A DNA stretch of 64,000 nt from SSF14 sp046331245 (GTDB taxonomy: Bacteria > Actinomycetota > Acidimicrobiia > Acidimicrobiales > Microtrichaceae). The notes under the pieces are model-generated. The model was given only the letters and a program-made list of their open reading frames with translations, searched no databases and had not been told where the DNA came from. The DNA lies in NCBI GenBank assembly GCA_046331245.1, contig JAXLRH010000010.1, positions 116,255-180,254 of the forward strand, read 5' to 3'. How positions within the stretch are numbered: the first letter of the stretch is position 1; each line of letters begins with the position of its first letter. Both the position numbers and the translations under genes were made by a program. Positions 50,717-59,066 of the stretch are shown one piece after another.

Positions 50717-51955
50717 TCAGGAGGCTCGGAGCGGCGCGAGTTCGGGGCCGTTGGTGGCGTCGTCGTCGTCGTCGTCGATCAGCCTCCATCCGAACAACTC
50801 CGCGAGCCGTTGTCTTCCCTCCGGAGGACCCGACGCGATCACCTCGTCGCCCACTTCGAACGTCACGAACGGCCGGGGACGGTAGAGGTACTGGCCCCGG
50901 CGCAGGAGCGCGAGGATGTGGAACCCGGGCTCGATGTCGAGCTGCATCTCGGCGAGACTCTGCCCCACCACCGACGAACCCTCGGCGACGGGCACGCGCA
51001 TGACGACCACGTCGCTCTCGCCGAGCGCCATGGCCAGCACCGGGTGGAACTCCCAGTCGTCGCTGATGAGCCACACCATCTGGCTCGCCTGGTCGCCGAG
51101 CTCCTCGGCGACGTGGGAGAGCTGCAGGAGCCCACGGAGCGGCGACGGATCGACGTTGTGCGCGCTGGCCCGCAGCACCCACAGCTGCAGGTGGTCCTTC
51201 ATCTCGTCGAGACGATCGGCCAGGTGGCCCACTTCGGCGGCGAGGCCGCGATCGCGGAGCGCCAGCGCCGAGTAGGCGAGACCGACCGCGGCCTCGGAGA
51301 TGTTCTTCATCTCGACCAGGACGTCGACCGCACGGTCGAGGTCGGTGAGCGCGTCGGCCGACGCGACCTCCGGCGGGTTCCACGGCGGAGCGGCGGCGAG
51401 CTCGTGCAGGCGGGTGATGCCGGGGGGCGAGCCCCGGAGGAACAGGACGTCGCCCGGCAGCAACAGCACGTCGCCGTCGATCTCGGTGATCCACGAGCGT
51501 CCGCGTCGGATGGCCATGATGCGCATACCCGTGGCCACCGGCAGCTCGAGCGACGAGACCGGCCGGTTCGCCATGTGGCTGCCCTCGCGGATCCACACGC
51601 GATGCGAGACCTCCTCGGCGTTCGAAAGGTCGCCGATGAGCTCGTTGGGGATGCCGAGGCGGTGGGTCACGATCCGCGTGATGTCGATGGCCGCGTTGCC
51701 GATGCCCTCGATCGCGCCGATGACCTGGAGCACCGACGCCATCGACTCGGCCTCGGAGGGCCGGCGGACGGCGAGGATGCACACGGCCCGCATGTCTTGC
51801 ACCAGATCGTTGAGGCGACTCTCGAGAGCGGCGACTTCCTCGCACATTCCCGGGTCGTTGAAGTACACGGCGGCATACGCCAGGTCGACCATGAGTTCGG
51901 AGGTGTCCTTCGCCTCCGCCAACATGGCCCTCAGACTTCGGGGGCGCTCATCCAT
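50717..51955 (-). CDS. Tandem PhoU-like / TrkA-C protein
   Basis: Cytoplasmic protein of 412 aa with the order PhoU-like helical bundle (about 1-105), RCK/TrkA-C domain (about 110-190; SLELPVATGMRIMAIRRGRSWI), second PhoU-like bundle (about 215-310) and second TrkA-C domain (about 320-395; VVGQSLAEMQLDIEPGFHILAL). Such proteins regulate K+ transport; some RCK_C domains bind c-di-AMP. No K+ channel or transporter gene is adjacent, so it may act in trans. ATG 51955 gives the first full PhoU helix. Confidence 0.82.
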   Translation of the reverse strand: MDERPRSLRAMLAEAKDTSELMVDLAYAAVYFNDPGMCEEVAALESRLNDLVQDMRAVCILAVRRPSEAESMASVLQVIGAIEGIGNAAIDITRIVTHRLGIPNELIGDLSNAEEVSHRVWIREGSHMANRPVSSLELPVATGMRIMAIRRGRSWITEIDGDVLLLPGDVLFLRGSPPGITRLHELAAAPPWNPPEVASADALTDLDRAVDVLVEMKNISEAAVGLAYSALALRDRGLAAEVGHLADRLDEMKDHLQLWVLRASAHNVDPSPLRGLLQLSHVAEELGDQASQMVWLISDDWEFHPVLAMALGESDVVVMRVPVAEGSSVVGQSLAEMQLDIEPGFHILALLRRGQYLYRPRPFVTFEVGDEVIASGPPEGRQRLAELFGWRLIDDDDDDATNGPELAPLRAS

Positions 51956-52027
51956 ATTCGGTCTGGTGAGCGTATCCGATGTCGCGTGGAACGGCGGGAT
52001 CCGGGAGGTCCGCCGACCCCTGGCCGC

Positions 52028-52061
52028 GCCTGGGCTGACTCGGCCTGGGCTGACACGGCCT
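52028..52061. repeat. 15-bp tandem repeat, 2.3 copies
   Basis: GCCTGGGCTGAC followed by TCG at 52028, then GCCTGGGCTGAC followed by ACG at 52043, then GCCT, in the gap upstream of the glycosidase promoter. Confidence 0.6.
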
Positions 52062-52084
52062 CGCAGACCGGCGGGCACGCACGG

Positions 52085-52090
52085 TACCGT
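52085..52090 (+). promoter_or_regulatory. -10 element, leaderless start
   Basis: TACCGT ends 6 nt before ATG 52097, defining the true start within a much longer open frame. Confidence 0.6.
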
Positions 52091-52096
52091 CGGCGC

Positions 52097-53614
52097 ATGG
52101 GGACCGGGCTGAGGGCGACGCTGGCGGCGGCATGCGCTGTCGTCGCGCTGGTGGCGACGGCGTCGTGCGTTCCGGGAGCCACTCCCCCGGCCGTCGACGG
52201 CACCCCCGGCGGCCCCGGGGCGGATCCGGCCTGGCTCACGGCGGTACGAGGGCCCGACGCCGGCATCTACGACGAGTTCGGGCGCCAGGTGGTGCTGCGG
52301 GGCGCCAACCTCAACGAGCTCGGCGACTACTTCAGCTCCGACCCCCGGCTGCCCACCACCTCTCCCCTCACCGAGGACGACTGGGCCGACCTTGCCGCGC
52401 AGGGCGCCGACGTCGTGCGCCTCGTCACGACCTGGTCGGCGTGGCAGCCGCAGCGCGGCACGCTCGACGCCGCCTACCTCGCACGGGTGGACGCGGCGGT
52501 CGACGCCGCCCGCCGCCACGGCATGCACGTCGTGCTCGACATGCACCAGGACGCCTGGTCGAAGTTCGTGTTCACGCCCGCCACCGAGACGTGCCCGGCG
52601 GGCACCCACCACCAGATCGGTTGGGACGGGGCACCGGCGTGGGCCACGTTCACCGACGGTCGGCCCACGTGCACCCCGGCGTCGCGTGAGGAGAGCCCTG
52701 CCGTCATCGCGGCGTGGGACAACTTCTACGCGAACCGCGACGGCGTCCGCACCGAACTCTCCGCGCTGTGGGGCCGGCTGGCGACCCACTATGCGAACGA
52801 CCCGACGATCGCCGGCTTCGACCTGCTCAACGAGCCGGGCTCGGGCAGCGACAACGACGGCACGATCGCCGGCCTCGCCGCGTTCTACCGCGAGGCGATC
52901 GAGCACATCCGCTCGGCGGAGCGGGCGGCCGGCGCACGGGGACACATCGTCTTCTTCGAGAACACGGTGCACGGCGCGTTCGTACCGTTCGACGTGAGCG
53001 ACGACCCGAACATCGTGCTCTCGCCCCACAACTACGCGGAGTCGATCGGGCCGCAGATCCCGGGCCTGATGGACCTCCTGTTCGGCGTCCTCGCCGTGGA
53101 GCGCGCCGGCTACGGCACGGCGACGTGGACCGGCGAGTACGGGTTCTTCGGCAACGACGACGCGGCGAAGATGGCGCGCTACGCGCCGCTCGACGACGCG
53201 ACGCTCGGCAACGGTGGCGCCGGCGGCACCTGGTGGCAGTGGGAGCAGGAGTGCGGCGATCCGCACGACGTCAGCGGCGCCTACCCGCCCGACGAGTCGT
53301 GGATATTCGCCCAGATGACGAGGTGCGGTTCGTCGCGCTCGGACCTCGTGTGCTCCACCCGCGCCTACCCACGCGCCGTCCCCGGTCGCCTCACGTCGGT
53401 CGTCGCGCCGTGCGCCGGCGGGCTGCACGTCACCGGCGTCACGCCGACGCCGTCGGTCGCCGACCTCTGGTACCCGTCGCCGCCTGGGTCGCCCTCTGGG
53501 TCGCCGCCAACGGTCACCGGAACCGGGCTCGGCCCGGTCGAGGCCACCCGGGTGGCCGGCGGCTGGCGCCTCGCGGTCGAGGTGACCGGCGCCTACGTGC
53601 TCGACGTCGCCTGA
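52097..53614 (+). CDS. GH5-family glycosidase, endoglycoceramidase-like, exported
   Basis: Secreted TIM-barrel glycosidase of 505 aa. A signal peptide of about 23 residues ends near Cys24 (possible lipoprotein). GRQVVLRGANLNELGDYF and the VVLDMHQDAWSKF strand are typical of endoglycoceramidase-type GH5 enzymes. The acid/base Glu is in FDLLNEPGSG and the nucleophile Glu in TWTGEYGFFGN. A C-terminal beta-sandwich follows. Likely substrates are glycolipids or beta-glycans. The open frame extends far upstream, but only ATG 52097 gives a signal peptide and a promoter. The 3' end overlaps the convergent acyl-CoA dehydrogenase by 22 bp. Confidence 0.87.
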   Translation: MGTGLRATLAAACAVVALVATASCVPGATPPAVDGTPGGPGADPAWLTAVRGPDAGIYDEFGRQVVLRGANLNELGDYFSSDPRLPTTSPLTEDDWADLAAQGADVVRLVTTWSAWQPQRGTLDAAYLARVDAAVDAARRHGMHVVLDMHQDAWSKFVFTPATETCPAGTHHQIGWDGAPAWATFTDGRPTCTPASREESPAVIAAWDNFYANRDGVRTELSALWGRLATHYANDPTIAGFDLLNEPGSGSDNDGTIAGLAAFYREAIEHIRSAERAAGARGHIVFFENTVHGAFVPFDVSDDPNIVLSPHNYAESIGPQIPGLMDLLFGVLAVERAGYGTATWTGEYGFFGNDDAAKMARYAPLDDATLGNGGAGGTWWQWEQECGDPHDVSGAYPPDESWIFAQMTRCGSSRSDLVCSTRAYPRAVPGRLTSVVAPCAGGLHVTGVTPTPSVADLWYPSPPGSPSGSPPTVTGTGLGPVEATRVAGGWRLAVEVTGAYVLDVA

Positions 53615-54795
53615 TCCGGACGCCGGCCGGCCCCGTCGCGGGCGTCCTTCAGGATCCTCCGGGCGACGGTGTGGACGTGCACCTCGTCGGGCCCGTCGTA
53701 GATCCGGGCGAACCGCGCCGAGCGGTACATGAACGACAGCGGGGTGTCGTCGGTGAGGCCGGCGGCGCCGTAGGCCTGCACCGCCCGGTCGATCACGTTG
53801 TGGAGCATCCGGGCCCCCACCACCTTGATGACGCCGATCTCGACGCGGGCCTGGTCGCCCTCGTCGATCCGCTTCGCCGCCTGCAGGGTGAGCAGCCGTG
53901 CCGACTGGATCTCGGCGTAGCTCTCGAACACGTGCGACTGCATGAGCTGCTTCGCCGCCAGCGGCTCGCCGAACGCCGTGCGCTCGTTGAGCCGGCGGCA
54001 CATCAGTTCGAACGCCCGCTGCGCCTGGCCGAGCCAGCGCATGCAGTGGAAGATGCGGCCGGGACCGAGCCGCTCCTGCGCGATGACGAAGCCGTGGCCC
54101 CGAGCGCCGAGCAGGTGGTCGGCGGGCACGCGCACATCGGTCAGCTCGACCTCGTAGTGGCCGTGGGCGATCCCGAGCACCGGCGTCTCGCGCACGATGC
54201 GGTAGCCCGGCGTGTCGGTGGGCACCACGATCATGGAGAACGCGAGGTACGGCGACACGTCGACCTCGGTGCGGCACATCACGGTGGTGTACGCCGCCTG
54301 GGCCGCTCCGGTGGTGAACCACTTGCGCCCGTTGATCACCCACTCGTCGCCGTCGAGCACCGCCGTCGTCTGCAGCTGCATGGGATCGGAGCTCGCGACG
54401 GCCGGTTCGGTCATGGCGAAGCTCGGGGAGATCTCGGCGGCGACCAGCGGCGCGAGGTAGCGGTCGCGCACCGTACCCGCCGAGTGGGCGTGCAGCATCA
54501 GCGAGTCCTGCAGCGTGAACGTGCCGAGCGCGAGCTGCCCGAACTCGCTGCGACCCTGCACCTCGTTCACGTACACGTAGTCCATGAACGGCAGGCCACC
54601 CCCGCCGAGCTCGGCGGGATGGCCGAGTGCCCACAACCCCTCGGCCTTCGCCTCGGCCTGGAGTGCCCGGAGCAGGTCACGCGACTCGTCGTCGCGCCGG
54701 TGCAGCACCGCCTCGGCGGGCTCGACCCGTTCGGACATGAACGCGGCGACGGCGTCGCGGATCGGGCGGACGTGGTCGGGAACGTCGAACGACAT
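53593..54795 (-). CDS. Acyl-CoA dehydrogenase
   Basis: FAD-dependent acyl-CoA dehydrogenase of 400 aa. The FAD-site block AMTEPAVASSDPMQLQTTAV, WVINGRKWFTTGA and the C-terminal YDGPDEVHVHTVARRIL match the ACAD10/11-like long-chain group. The start is set at ATG 54795 rather than the adjacent GTG because TACGGT ends exactly 6 nt before it. It probably takes part in fatty-acid oxidation with the thiolase and hydratase genes elsewhere in the window. Confidence 0.9.
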   Translation of the reverse strand: MSFDVPDHVRPIRDAVAAFMSERVEPAEAVLHRRDDESRDLLRALQAEAKAEGLWALGHPAELGGGGLPFMDYVYVNEVQGRSEFGQLALGTFTLQDSLMLHAHSAGTVRDRYLAPLVAAEISPSFAMTEPAVASSDPMQLQTTAVLDGDEWVINGRKWFTTGAAQAAYTTVMCRTEVDVSPYLAFSMIVVPTDTPGYRIVRETPVLGIAHGHYEVELTDVRVPADHLLGARGHGFVIAQERLGPGRIFHCMRWLGQAQRAFELMCRRLNERTAFGEPLAAKQLMQSHVFESYAEIQSARLLTLQAAKRIDEGDQARVEIGVIKVVGARMLHNVIDRAVQAYGAAGLTDDTPLSFMYRSARFARIYDGPDEVHVHTVARRILKDARDGAGRRPDQATSST

Positions 54796-54801
54796 CACCC
54801 G

Positions 54802-54807
54802 ACCGTA
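54802..54807 (-). promoter_or_regulatory. -10 element, leaderless start
   Basis: TACGGT on the minus strand ends 6 nt before ATG 54795. Confidence 0.55.
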
Positions 54808-54828
54808 TCTGCGACGTTCGCGGCGTGC

Positions 54829-56469
54829 TCAGATCACGACGAGCTCGTGCGCGGCACGCGACGCGGCCAGGTACACCTCGGAGGCCGGGAGGCCCGCGGT
54901 GTCGACCACCACGCCGTCGTACTCGACCCCCTTGTGGCTCCACACGTCGGAGGCCTCGATGAGCGCGACGTTCTCCCATCGCCCGGCCAGCTCCGCACGC
55001 ACCGTTCCGGCGTCGGCGCCCGGGAGCTCTCGGACCGCGACCCCGGTGGGGCGAATGCCGACGAGGCGAACGGCGTCGATGCCGTGACGCTCCGCGTGGG
55101 CGTTGAGCCAGTCGGCGATCTCCGCGGACATGCGGTAGGCGACGTCCATCTGCTCGAGCGGTGAGGCCAGGAGCTCGGCGATGCGCCGGAGGCCCAGCCC
55201 CTCGGCCACGGAGCGCTGCGCGTCGTCGCCCACCAGCGTGAGCCCCTCCGACCGGCGCATCACGGCGCGCAGCTGGAACAGGGTGAGGTCCTGCGCCTCG
55301 TCGACGACCACGTGCGCGTACCGGGTGGTCACGCCCTCGAAGCGGGCCTTCACCTCGTCGAAGAGCGCCCCGTCCACGACGTCGCCCACCCGCCCGAGCG
55401 CCACCCACTCGTCGATCAGGTCGGGATCGACGCCGAGCTCGGTCAACGTCGTACGGCTTCGCAGCTTGCGCCACGCGGCGGTCGCTCCCATCGTCGGGAT
55501 GACGTCGCCGGCGACGCGAGTGGCCTCCTTCGAGGTGATCTCGAGCCGCGACGCGACCCGCCCGAGGAAGATCTTCCGGCGCTCGCGCCACGGCACCGAG
55601 AGCGCCGAGACCCGGGCGCACAGCTCGGCCACCTCGTCCTCGGGGATCCAGCGGCCCGACGACCGCACGGTCGCCGGCCGGGGCAGGCCGGCCTCGAATC
55701 GGTCGAGCACGTCGAGCCAGCGTGGGTCGGAACCGGCCGACGTGACGGCGCCGAGGTGCCGGCCGAAGGTCGTCTGCGTGATCCGCGCCTCGCCCAGCGT
55801 CGGGAGCACGGCCGACACGAACCGGAGGAACCGGTCGCTCGGCCCGATCACCAGGAACTGGTCGCTCGTGATCCGGCGGTCGTTGTAGACGAGCCAGGCG
55901 GCACGATGCAGCGCCACGACCGTCTTGCCCGTGCCCGGCCCGCCCCGCAGCACGAGCTTGGCGGCCGGATCGAGACGTACGAGCCGATCCTGTTCGGCCT
56001 GCAGCGTCGCGACGGCGGCGCGCATCTCGGTGCCGCGGCTGCGGGAGAGCTCGGCCATGAGTGGGGAGGAGCCCGACACGCCTCCGTCGACGAAGTCCTC
56101 GACGAGGAGATCGGTGATCGACCCCACGTAGCTCACGCGGCGCCGGAGCCCGCGTGGGTCGTCGAGCGTCGCCTGGTAGAAGGCCTCGGCGAACGGCGCC
56201 CGCCAGTCGACCACGAGCTGCTCACCGCCCGAGTCGATGCCGTACAGGCCGACCCGCCACGGCAGCTCGTCGTCGATGCGACCGAACACGACCAGCTCCT
56301 GGCGGAGCTTGTCGATCGTGTGGCCGACCACGGCGTCGACGAAGCCCTCGGTGAACTCGTCGGCCGCCTCGTTGCCGAGCCCGGCGAGCTTGTCGAGCTT
56401 CACCCGCGTGGCCTCGCGCGCGGCGTCGAGCGCGGCGAGCTCACCCTCGATCGTGATCCCGTCGCCCAC
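54829..56469 (-). CDS. HelD-like superfamily 1 helicase, short form
   Basis: UvrD/Rep-family ATPase of 546 aa related to HelD, which removes stalled RNA polymerase from DNA. Walker A GGPGTGKTVVALHR lies near residue 180, and motif II VVVDEAQDLTLFQLRAV near residue 370. Motif III LVGDDAQ and the C-terminal SHKGVEYDGVVVD and LAASRAAHELVV (motifs V and VI) are present. Known HelD proteins are about 700-780 aa, so this one is shorter. The N-terminal coiled arm is brief. GTG 56469 has TAGACA ending 6 nt upstream. Confidence 0.82.
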   Translation of the reverse strand: MGDGITIEGELAALDAAREATRVKLDKLAGLGNEAADEFTEGFVDAVVGHTIDKLRQELVVFGRIDDELPWRVGLYGIDSGGEQLVVDWRAPFAEAFYQATLDDPRGLRRRVSYVGSITDLLVEDFVDGGVSGSSPLMAELSRSRGTEMRAAVATLQAEQDRLVRLDPAAKLVLRGGPGTGKTVVALHRAAWLVYNDRRITSDQFLVIGPSDRFLRFVSAVLPTLGEARITQTTFGRHLGAVTSAGSDPRWLDVLDRFEAGLPRPATVRSSGRWIPEDEVAELCARVSALSVPWRERRKIFLGRVASRLEITSKEATRVAGDVIPTMGATAAWRKLRSRTTLTELGVDPDLIDEWVALGRVGDVVDGALFDEVKARFEGVTTRYAHVVVDEAQDLTLFQLRAVMRRSEGLTLVGDDAQRSVAEGLGLRRIAELLASPLEQMDVAYRMSAEIADWLNAHAERHGIDAVRLVGIRPTGVAVRELPGADAGTVRAELAGRWENVALIEASDVWSHKGVEYDGVVVDTAGLPASEVYLAASRAAHELVVI

Positions 56470-56542
56470 GCACGGTGTCTAGTGGGCGCGCCGGGCGCCA
56501 TCCACCGGATTTCGCACGGAGTTCTGGCACGATGGGACCGCC

Positions 56543-57106
56543 ATGCGTCGCCTCGACTCGGTTCTCGCCTACAACCTGTACCGCTGGGTGCGGTTCCGCG
56601 CCTACGCGCTCGTGCTCGGTCGCCGCCTCGACACCGGCGGGCGCGGCCTCCTCGGGCGGCGCTCGGCGCTGCGGGTCCGCCCCGGCGGCTCGATGCGGCT
56701 GGGCCACAAGTTCGTCACCGGCGACGACGTCACGGTGGCGGCCACCGGCCGCCTCGTGCTGGGCACCAACGTGTTCATGAACAGCGGCTCGCGGATCGTG
56801 GCGCACGAGCTCGTGGAGATCGGCGACAACGTGGTCATCGCCTCCGGCGTCTCGGTGCTCGACCATGACCACCGCACCCACGTCGACGACGGCCGCCTCG
56901 TCATCGAGAACGCCGAGTTCACCACGGCGCCGGTGCGCATCGGGAGCAACGTGTGGCTCGGCGACAAGGTGACGGTCGTGAAGGGCGTCACCATCGGCGA
57001 CAACGTGATCGTCGGCGCCAACGCGGTGGTCACGAAGGACGTCGCCTCCGGCACCGTGGTCGGCGGGGTGCCGGCCGTGCCGATCCGCACGATCGACCTC
57101 GGGTAG
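56543..57106 (+). CDS. Hexapeptide-repeat acyltransferase
   Basis: Left-handed beta-helix O-acetyltransferase of 187 aa, maltose/galactoside-acetyltransferase type. After a short helical N-terminus, hexapeptide repeats run from about residue 55 to 175 (LGTNVFMNSGSRIV, IGDNVVIASGVSVLD, IGSNVWLGDKVTVVKGVTIGDNVIVGANAVV). The catalytic His is in DHDHRTH. Such enzymes acetylate sugars, often on cell-surface glycans. ATG 56543 is the first good start. Confidence 0.9.
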   Translation: MRRLDSVLAYNLYRWVRFRAYALVLGRRLDTGGRGLLGRRSALRVRPGGSMRLGHKFVTGDDVTVAATGRLVLGTNVFMNSGSRIVAHELVEIGDNVVIASGVSVLDHDHRTHVDDGRLVIENAEFTTAPVRIGSNVWLGDKVTVVKGVTIGDNVIVGANAVVTKDVASGTVVGGVPAVPIRTIDLG

Positions 57107-57109
57107 CGC

Positions 57110-57760
57110 TCAGGTCAGGCCGGCATCGTGGGCGAGGATCGCGACCTGCACGCGGTTCGACAGGCCCAGCTTGAGCAGCACACTCGACACGTGGGCCTTC
57201 ACCGTGGCCTCGCTCATGAACAGCACGGTGCCGATCTCGGCGTTCGAACAGCCGCGTCCCACCTCCGCGATCACGTCCTGCTCACGGGGTGACAGCACCT
57301 GCAGGCGGGTCAGCGCGTCCTGCCGGCGCTGACCGGGCGCCGCCGCGGCGACGTGCTCGATGAGACGGCGGGTGACCGACGGCGACAGCATCGAGTCGCC
57401 CGCAGCGACGACGCGCACCGCGTGCACCAGGTCGACGGGCGGCGTGTCCTTGAGCAGGAACCCGGCCGCCCCCGCCTCGAGGGCGCGGAACACGTGGTCG
57501 TCGAGATCGAACGTGGTGAGCACGACGACCGACGGCGGCGACGGGAGCGCCCGCACCGCGGTGGTCGCGCTGAGGCCGTCGAGGCGGGGCATTCGGATGT
57601 CCATCAGCACGACGTCGGGCCGGCACCGCTTCACCGCCTCGACCACGTCGGCGCCGTCCTCGGCCTCGCCCACCACGTCGAGGTCGGGCGCCGATTCGAG
57701 GATCATCCGCAGGCCGGCGCGCACCAGCGCCTCGTCGTCCACGATCATCACGCGGGTCAC
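57110..57760 (-). CDS. NarL/LuxR-family response regulator
   Basis: Two-component regulator of 216 aa. The receiver domain has MIVDDE, the phosphoacceptor Asp in VVLMDIRMPRLDG, TTFDLDD and the conserved Lys in FLLKDTPP. The C-terminal helix-turn-helix is LSPREQDVIAEVGRGCSNAEI to HVSSVLLKLG. GTG 57760 overlaps the kinase stop by 4 nt. It probably controls the divergent ABC exporter and may bind the palindromes at 58963-59007. Confidence 0.92.
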   Translation of the reverse strand: MTRVMIVDDEALVRAGLRMILESAPDLDVVGEAEDGADVVEAVKRCRPDVVLMDIRMPRLDGLSATTAVRALPSPPSVVVLTTFDLDDHVFRALEAGAAGFLLKDTPPVDLVHAVRVVAAGDSMLSPSVTRRLIEHVAAAAPGQRRQDALTRLQVLSPREQDVIAEVGRGCSNAEIGTVLFMSEATVKAHVSSVLLKLGLSNRVQVAILAHDAGLT

Positions 57761-58926
57761 GGCGCCTCCTGTCCGTCCGGCGGCCACGGCAACCAGGCGA
57801 CGAGCCGCCAGCCGCCGCCCTCGTCGGGCCCGGCGCCCAGGGTCCCGCCCAGCAGGCCGACGCGCTCGCGCAGCCCGTCGAGACCGATGCCCGAGCCCGG
57901 CAGCAGCGCGCCGACGGCGAGCGACCGACGGTTCGAGACCTCGACGGTGACGCCACGCTCGGCGCTCCCCGTCACCGACACGCGCGACGCCGCGCCGGGC
58001 GCGTGCTTGTGCGCGTTGGTGAGGCCCTCCTGCACGACGCGGCACACGGCGCGCGCCACCGGCGACGGCGGCTCCTCCACCGCGAGGACGAGCTCGGTGG
58101 CCGCGCCGGCGGCGCGGGACTCGTCGACCAGTCGCACGATGTCGGCGGTGGTGGGCGGCGGACGCAGATCGGGCGGGGCCGTGGCGGCGTCGGAGCGCAG
58201 CACGCCGAGCACCTGCGGGTCCTCCATGGCCTCGCGGGAGGTGGTGCGGATGAGCTCGGCCGTGCGGCGCACCTGGGCCGGATCGTCGGCCGCTCCCACC
58301 TCCAACGCACCGGCGTGCAGTGCGATGAGGGTCACCTTGTGGGCCAGCACGTCGTGCATCTCGCGGGCGATCCGCGTGCGTTCGCCGAGCCGCGCCTGCT
58401 CGGCGCGGATCTCCCGCTCCTGCTCGGCGCGCTCGGCGCGGTCGCGCAGGGAGGCAACCAGGTCGCGGCGGGCGCCCACGTAGGCGCCGGCTGCGACGAC
58501 GAAGCCGACGACGAGGATGCCGCTGATCACCCCGCCGGCCCAACCTCCGTGCCGCCCGGGGTCGCCGTTGACCGTGTTGTCGTAGCCGAACACGACCACC
58601 GAGGCGAGCGACACGGCGATCAGCGCGCGGTCGCGGCGCCGCACGGCGAGGGTGAACAACCCGACCATCGCCGTGACCGGCAGGCTCGTCACGGCGAGCA
58701 CCGCGAGCCCGGCGAGCGTGACGCCGACGGGGCGGCTGCGCCGCCACCACAGCACGACGACGCCGACCAGCGAGAACGCCAGCACCCACCCGTAGGACTT
58801 GTCGGCGCGCGCCCGGGTGAGCGTCTCGGCGAGACCGGCGCAGAACGCCAGGAGGATGAAGATCGCGTCGCGCGTGCGCGGCCCCACCAGCTTCCAGGTG
58901 TCGGCGATCTCCTCCCGGATGGACAT
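57757..58926 (-). CDS. NarL-type sensor histidine kinase
   Basis: Membrane kinase of 389 aa with about five N-terminal helices (residues 20-160) and almost no extracellular loops, like the DesK and actinobacterial LiaS-like kinases. The phosphoacceptor His is in TRIAREMHDVLAHKVTLI (HisKA_3). The ATPase domain has NAHKHAPGA and GIGLDGLRERVGLLGG. TAGTGT ends 6 nt before ATG 58926. It faces a divergent ABC exporter, a common arrangement for envelope-stress or antibiotic sensing. Confidence 0.92.
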   Translation of the reverse strand: MSIREEIADTWKLVGPRTRDAIFILLAFCAGLAETLTRARADKSYGWVLAFSLVGVVVLWWRRSRPVGVTLAGLAVLAVTSLPVTAMVGLFTLAVRRRDRALIAVSLASVVVFGYDNTVNGDPGRHGGWAGGVISGILVVGFVVAAGAYVGARRDLVASLRDRAERAEQEREIRAEQARLGERTRIAREMHDVLAHKVTLIALHAGALEVGAADDPAQVRRTAELIRTTSREAMEDPQVLGVLRSDAATAPPDLRPPPTTADIVRLVDESRAAGAATELVLAVEEPPSPVARAVCRVVQEGLTNAHKHAPGAASRVSVTGSAERGVTVEVSNRRSLAVGALLPGSGIGLDGLRERVGLLGGTLGAGPDEGGGWRLVAWLPWPPDGQEAP

Positions 58927-58932
58927 GGGTTC

Positions 58933-58938
58933 ACACTA
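58933..58938 (-). promoter_or_regulatory. -10 element, leaderless start
   Basis: TAGTGT on the minus strand ends 6 nt before ATG 58926. Confidence 0.6.
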
Positions 58939-58962
58939 CGGCCGGGCACCCGCCGCCGACCC

Positions 58963-59007
58963 CCGACGATCGTCGGTGATGCGGTCGCCGGGCCCCGACC
59001 ATCGTCG
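58963..59007. promoter_or_regulatory. Two related palindromes, candidate response-regulator sites
   Basis: CCGACGATCGTCGG (58963-58976) is a perfect palindrome, and CGACCATCGTCG (58996-59007) is a one-mismatch version. Their centres are 32 bp apart, about three helical turns, in the 140-bp gap between the kinase and the ABC exporter genes. Confidence 0.5.
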
Positions 59008-59054
59008 TGTCCGCCGCAGACCGCCGGCCGATGCCTCGACGGCGGCCACAGCCG

Positions 59055-59060
59055 CACGAT
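59055..59060 (+). promoter_or_regulatory. -10-like element
   Basis: CACGAT ends 6 nt before ATG 59067. Confidence 0.4.
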
Positions 59061-59066
59061 GACGGC

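Noticed and set aside
50690..52096. N-terminal extension of the glycosidase reading frame
   Set aside because: The extension is antisense to the PhoU/TrkA-C gene and lacks any domain. A promoter and signal peptide begin at 52097.
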